DNA of 25,486 bases from CAZGKX01 sp964525945 (lineage in GTDB: Bacteria > Pseudomonadota > Gammaproteobacteria > Legionellales > Legionellaceae), in NCBI GenBank assembly GCA_964525945.1, contig CAZGKX010000041.1:1-25486 (forward strand), given 5' to 3'. Shown here one piece after another: positions 24,299 through 25,486 of this stretch. Made by a program: the position numbers and the translations under genes. Within the stretch, counting starts at the first letter, position 1; each line of letters opens with the position of its first letter. A model generated the notes under the pieces. The model saw only the letters and a list, made by a program, of their open reading frames with translations, was not told where the DNA came from and ran no database searches.

Positions 24299-24952
24299 AT
24301 GAAACAACAATACGCCATTTATGGTTGTGGTGGATTTGGTCGGGAGGTATTACCTTTACTGCCTGCCAAGAATGCGTCGACTATTTTTGTTTCAGATACA
24401 GCATTGGATGTCGGCACAAAAGTCAATGGCGTGCCGGTGGTGTCGTTTCAAGATTTAATCACGCATTACCGTCAACATGAAGTGGTGGTTGCTGTTGGCG
24501 AAGCACACCATCGTCGCAATATTGTGGCCAAGTGTAAAAATGCGGGGTTGAGCATCGGTTCTGTGTTTGCAGCATCGATGCGCCGATTGGATAATGTAAC
24601 CATTGGCAGTGGCGCAATTTTTTGTGATTTTACGATTGCGACGGCCAATGTCATTATTGGCGAGCAATTTCATGCCAATATTTATTCCTACGTGGCCCAT
24701 GATTGCAAAATTGGCGATTTTGTTACCCTGGCGCCACGCGTATGCATCAATGGCAACACCATTGTAGAGGATGATGTGTATATCGGTACGGGAGCTGTGC
24801 TAAAGCAAGGAACTCACGACAAGCCGCTTGTCATTGGCCGAGGCGCATTCATAGGTATGGGGGCCGTTGTCACTAAGGATGTGCCGCCAGGAGCGATTGT
24901 AGTGGGCAATCCGGCCCGCATGAGTGGCATGCGCAAAGGCTACGAAGAATAA
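24299..24952 (+). CDS. PglD/NeuD-family sugar N/O-acyltransferase
   Basis: The 217-residue protein has the two-part PglD layout. The N-terminal Rossmann-like UDP-sugar domain starts YAIYGCGGFGREVLPLL. The C-terminal left-handed beta-helix (about 95-205) has hexapeptide repeats, the catalytic His134 in YVAHDCKIGDFVTLAP and the closing AFIGMGAVVTKDVPPGAIVVGNPA. The family transfers an acyl group, usually acetyl, from CoA to a sugar amine or hydroxyl. It begins 11 bases after the hydroxyacyl-CoA dehydrogenase gene with AGGAG just upstream, so the two are co-expressed and may act in sequence. No PglE/PglF genes for bacillosamine lie in the window, so the acceptor is unknown. Confidence 0.9.
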   Translation: MKQQYAIYGCGGFGREVLPLLPAKNASTIFVSDTALDVGTKVNGVPVVSFQDLITHYRQHEVVVAVGEAHHRRNIVAKCKNAGLSIGSVFAASMRRLDNVTIGSGAIFCDFTIATANVIIGEQFHANIYSYVAHDCKIGDFVTLAPRVCINGNTIVEDDVYIGTGAVLKQGTHDKPLVIGRGAFIGMGAVVTKDVPPGAIVVGNPARMSGMRKGYEE

Positions 24953-24958
24953 CGCCCC

Positions 24959-24974
24959 TTGGGCCTTGGCCCAA
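24959..24974 (+). terminator. Short perfect hairpin after the last intact gene
   Basis: TTGGGCC and GGCCCAA flank a TT, just after the stop of the PglD-like gene. The effective stem is about 6 bp with a 4-base loop. The downstream CAATTAAG is not a T-tract, so this is only a candidate terminator. Confidence 0.4.
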
Positions 24975-25029
24975 CAATTAAGCTATACCTCTTTTACGGG
25001 TCTTGTTTAGGAACCCCAAAAAATAATAG

Positions 25030-25113
25030 TATGGACCCCGCCACTTTAAAGAGGCTTCTAATTGAGCCAGAATGAAATTGTTACGTTCATTCAATAAAAG
25101 TGAGGGATCCATA
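25030..25113 (+). repeat. Long imperfect inverted repeat enclosing two small hairpins in an IS110-type leader
   Basis: The arm TATGGACCCC-GC-CACTTT (25030-25047) pairs with AAAGTG-A-GGGATCCATA (25097-25113) through 15 base pairs, with one mismatch and a small internal loop. Inside lie GGCT/AGCC (25053-25068) and GAATGAA/TTCATTC (25070-25092). As RNA this would fold as a three-way junction. The 3' arm contains the GAGGGA ribosome-binding site of the transposase fragment, so folding could hide it. Confidence 0.7.
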
Positions 25114-25164
25114 ATGAACGATATTAAAGTATTGGGGATAGATTTGGCAAAGAATGTTTTTTAA
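25114..25164 (+). pseudogene. IS110-family transposase, first 16 codons only
   Basis: ATG 25114 is preceded by GAGGGA at the right spacing and reads MNDIKVLGIDLAKNVF before a stop. This is the N-terminus of IS110/IS1111-family DEDD transposases, where the Asp of GIDLAK is the first catalytic residue. Full-length proteins are about 300-400 residues. Homology stops at about 25161, and the next bases belong to a reverse-transcriptase fragment on the other strand. The remnant is therefore the left end of an insertion sequence cut off by a second element or by a deletion. The identification rests on a short but distinctive segment. Confidence 0.75.
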
Positions 25165-25486
25165 TTTCATTACTGGGATCGATAGTGTGCGTAACTTTCC
25201 GGATTTCTTTGGGATATAAATTCTTCTCAGAGGAAGCGGTTTGTATGCTTTTCTTGAGAGAGAACTTACTGCCAGCATTTTACTTTCTGGTGTTTTCCAT
25301 GTGATGCCATCAACACCGGGCGTTTTGGCGCCGACATTGCTGGTTACACGTTTTACGGCTAAACACTTTCCATAAAATGATGAGGTGAGCAGCCTTTGTA
25401 AAGCTTTCACTTTACCGATTCTGCCTTAGCTATACGCATTTGGAGACGAAATACATGCGCATTGATCGTTGACCAGGGTAATTCTT
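25165..25486 (-). pseudogene. Group II intron reverse transcriptase, frameshifted N-terminal fragment running off the window
   Basis: Read on the minus strand from the window end, one frame gives ELPWSTINAHVFRLQMRIAKAESVK and then a stop (25484-25407). The neighbouring frame continues at 25410 with VKALQRLLTSSF, then LAVKRVT, KTPGVDGITW, RKAYKPLPLRR, YIPKKSGKLRTLSIPVMK and ends at 25165. Together these are the N-terminal RT0-RT1/2 region of group II intron-encoded proteins (LtrA type). The usual short linker between RIAKA and KALQRLL is shortened, which implies a small deletion causing the frameshift at about 25410-25425. The catalytic YADD region and the maturase domain are absent. An apparent 107-residue ORF here adds antisense IS110 sequence at its C-terminus. 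Confidence 0.8.

Noticed and set aside
25087..25164. C-terminal part of the 107-codon minus-strand frame as reverse transcriptase
   Set aside because: These residues have no RT similarity and are the antisense of the IS110 leader and transposase start, so RT homology is taken to end at 25165.

Overview
This window reads as a surface-polysaccharide (capsule/exopolysaccharide or O-antigen) biosynthesis locus of a Gram-negative, probably gammaproteobacterial, organism. The evidence is close resemblance to named Pseudomonas, Salmonella and Bordetella enzymes (TviB/WbpO, WbpP/TviC, WlbA, WbpG with HisH and HisF), a Wzc-type tyrosine autokinase and a proteobacterial GalU. The DNA is moderately AT-rich, and GTG and TTG starts are common. 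I cannot fix the genus. No rRNA, tRNA or CRISPR array was seen.

Layout. (1) 1-1362: the C-terminal part of a polysaccharide co-polymerase/BY-kinase, with an in-frame stop at the window edge. (2) 1579-6188: a nucleotide-sugar block of PLP aminotransferase, TviB/WbpO-type dehydrogenase, WbpP-type 4-epimerase and WlbA-type 3-oxidase. (3) 6358-10417, after a gap with two hairpins: HisH-like glutaminase, HisF-like ammonia channel, WbpG-type amidotransferase, LpxD-like N-acyltransferase and PIG-L deacetylase. (4) 10455-15995: a glycosyltransferase, then GalU, UDP-glucuronate 4-epimerase and UDP-glucose dehydrogenase (the route to UDP-GalA), then a second glycosyltransferase. (5) 16011-19165: a class B asparagine synthase and a multi-pass membrane protein that may be the polymerase. 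(6) 19304-20443, minus strand: a third glycosyltransferase, convergent with block 5. (7) 20756-24952: an acyltransferase-3/SGNH O-acyltransferase, a PglC-type initiating phosphoglycosyltransferase, a 3-hydroxyacyl-CoA dehydrogenase and a PglD/NeuD-type acetyltransferase. (8) 24953-25486: decayed mobile DNA, with the leader and first 16 codons of an IS110-family transposase fused to a frameshifted group II intron reverse-transcriptase fragment.

How the genes fit together (inference). Blocks 2 and 3 can turn UDP-GlcNAc into a 2,3-diamino-2,3-dideoxyuronic acid whose N-acetyl group is converted to an acetamidino group by WbpG using glutamine-derived ammonia from HisH/HisF. Block 4 makes UDP-GalA. 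The asparagine synthase probably converts a uronate carboxyl to a uronamide. The hydroxyacyl-CoA dehydrogenase could supply 3-hydroxybutyryl-CoA for N-acylation by one of the two left-handed beta-helix transferases. One initiating transferase plus three glycosyltransferases suggests a repeat unit of about four sugars, with O-acylation by the SGNH protein and chain-length control by the kinase. No Wzx flippase is visible, so it should lie outside the window. Many genes in blocks 2-5 overlap or sit within a few tens of bases of each other, which suggests one or two long operons.
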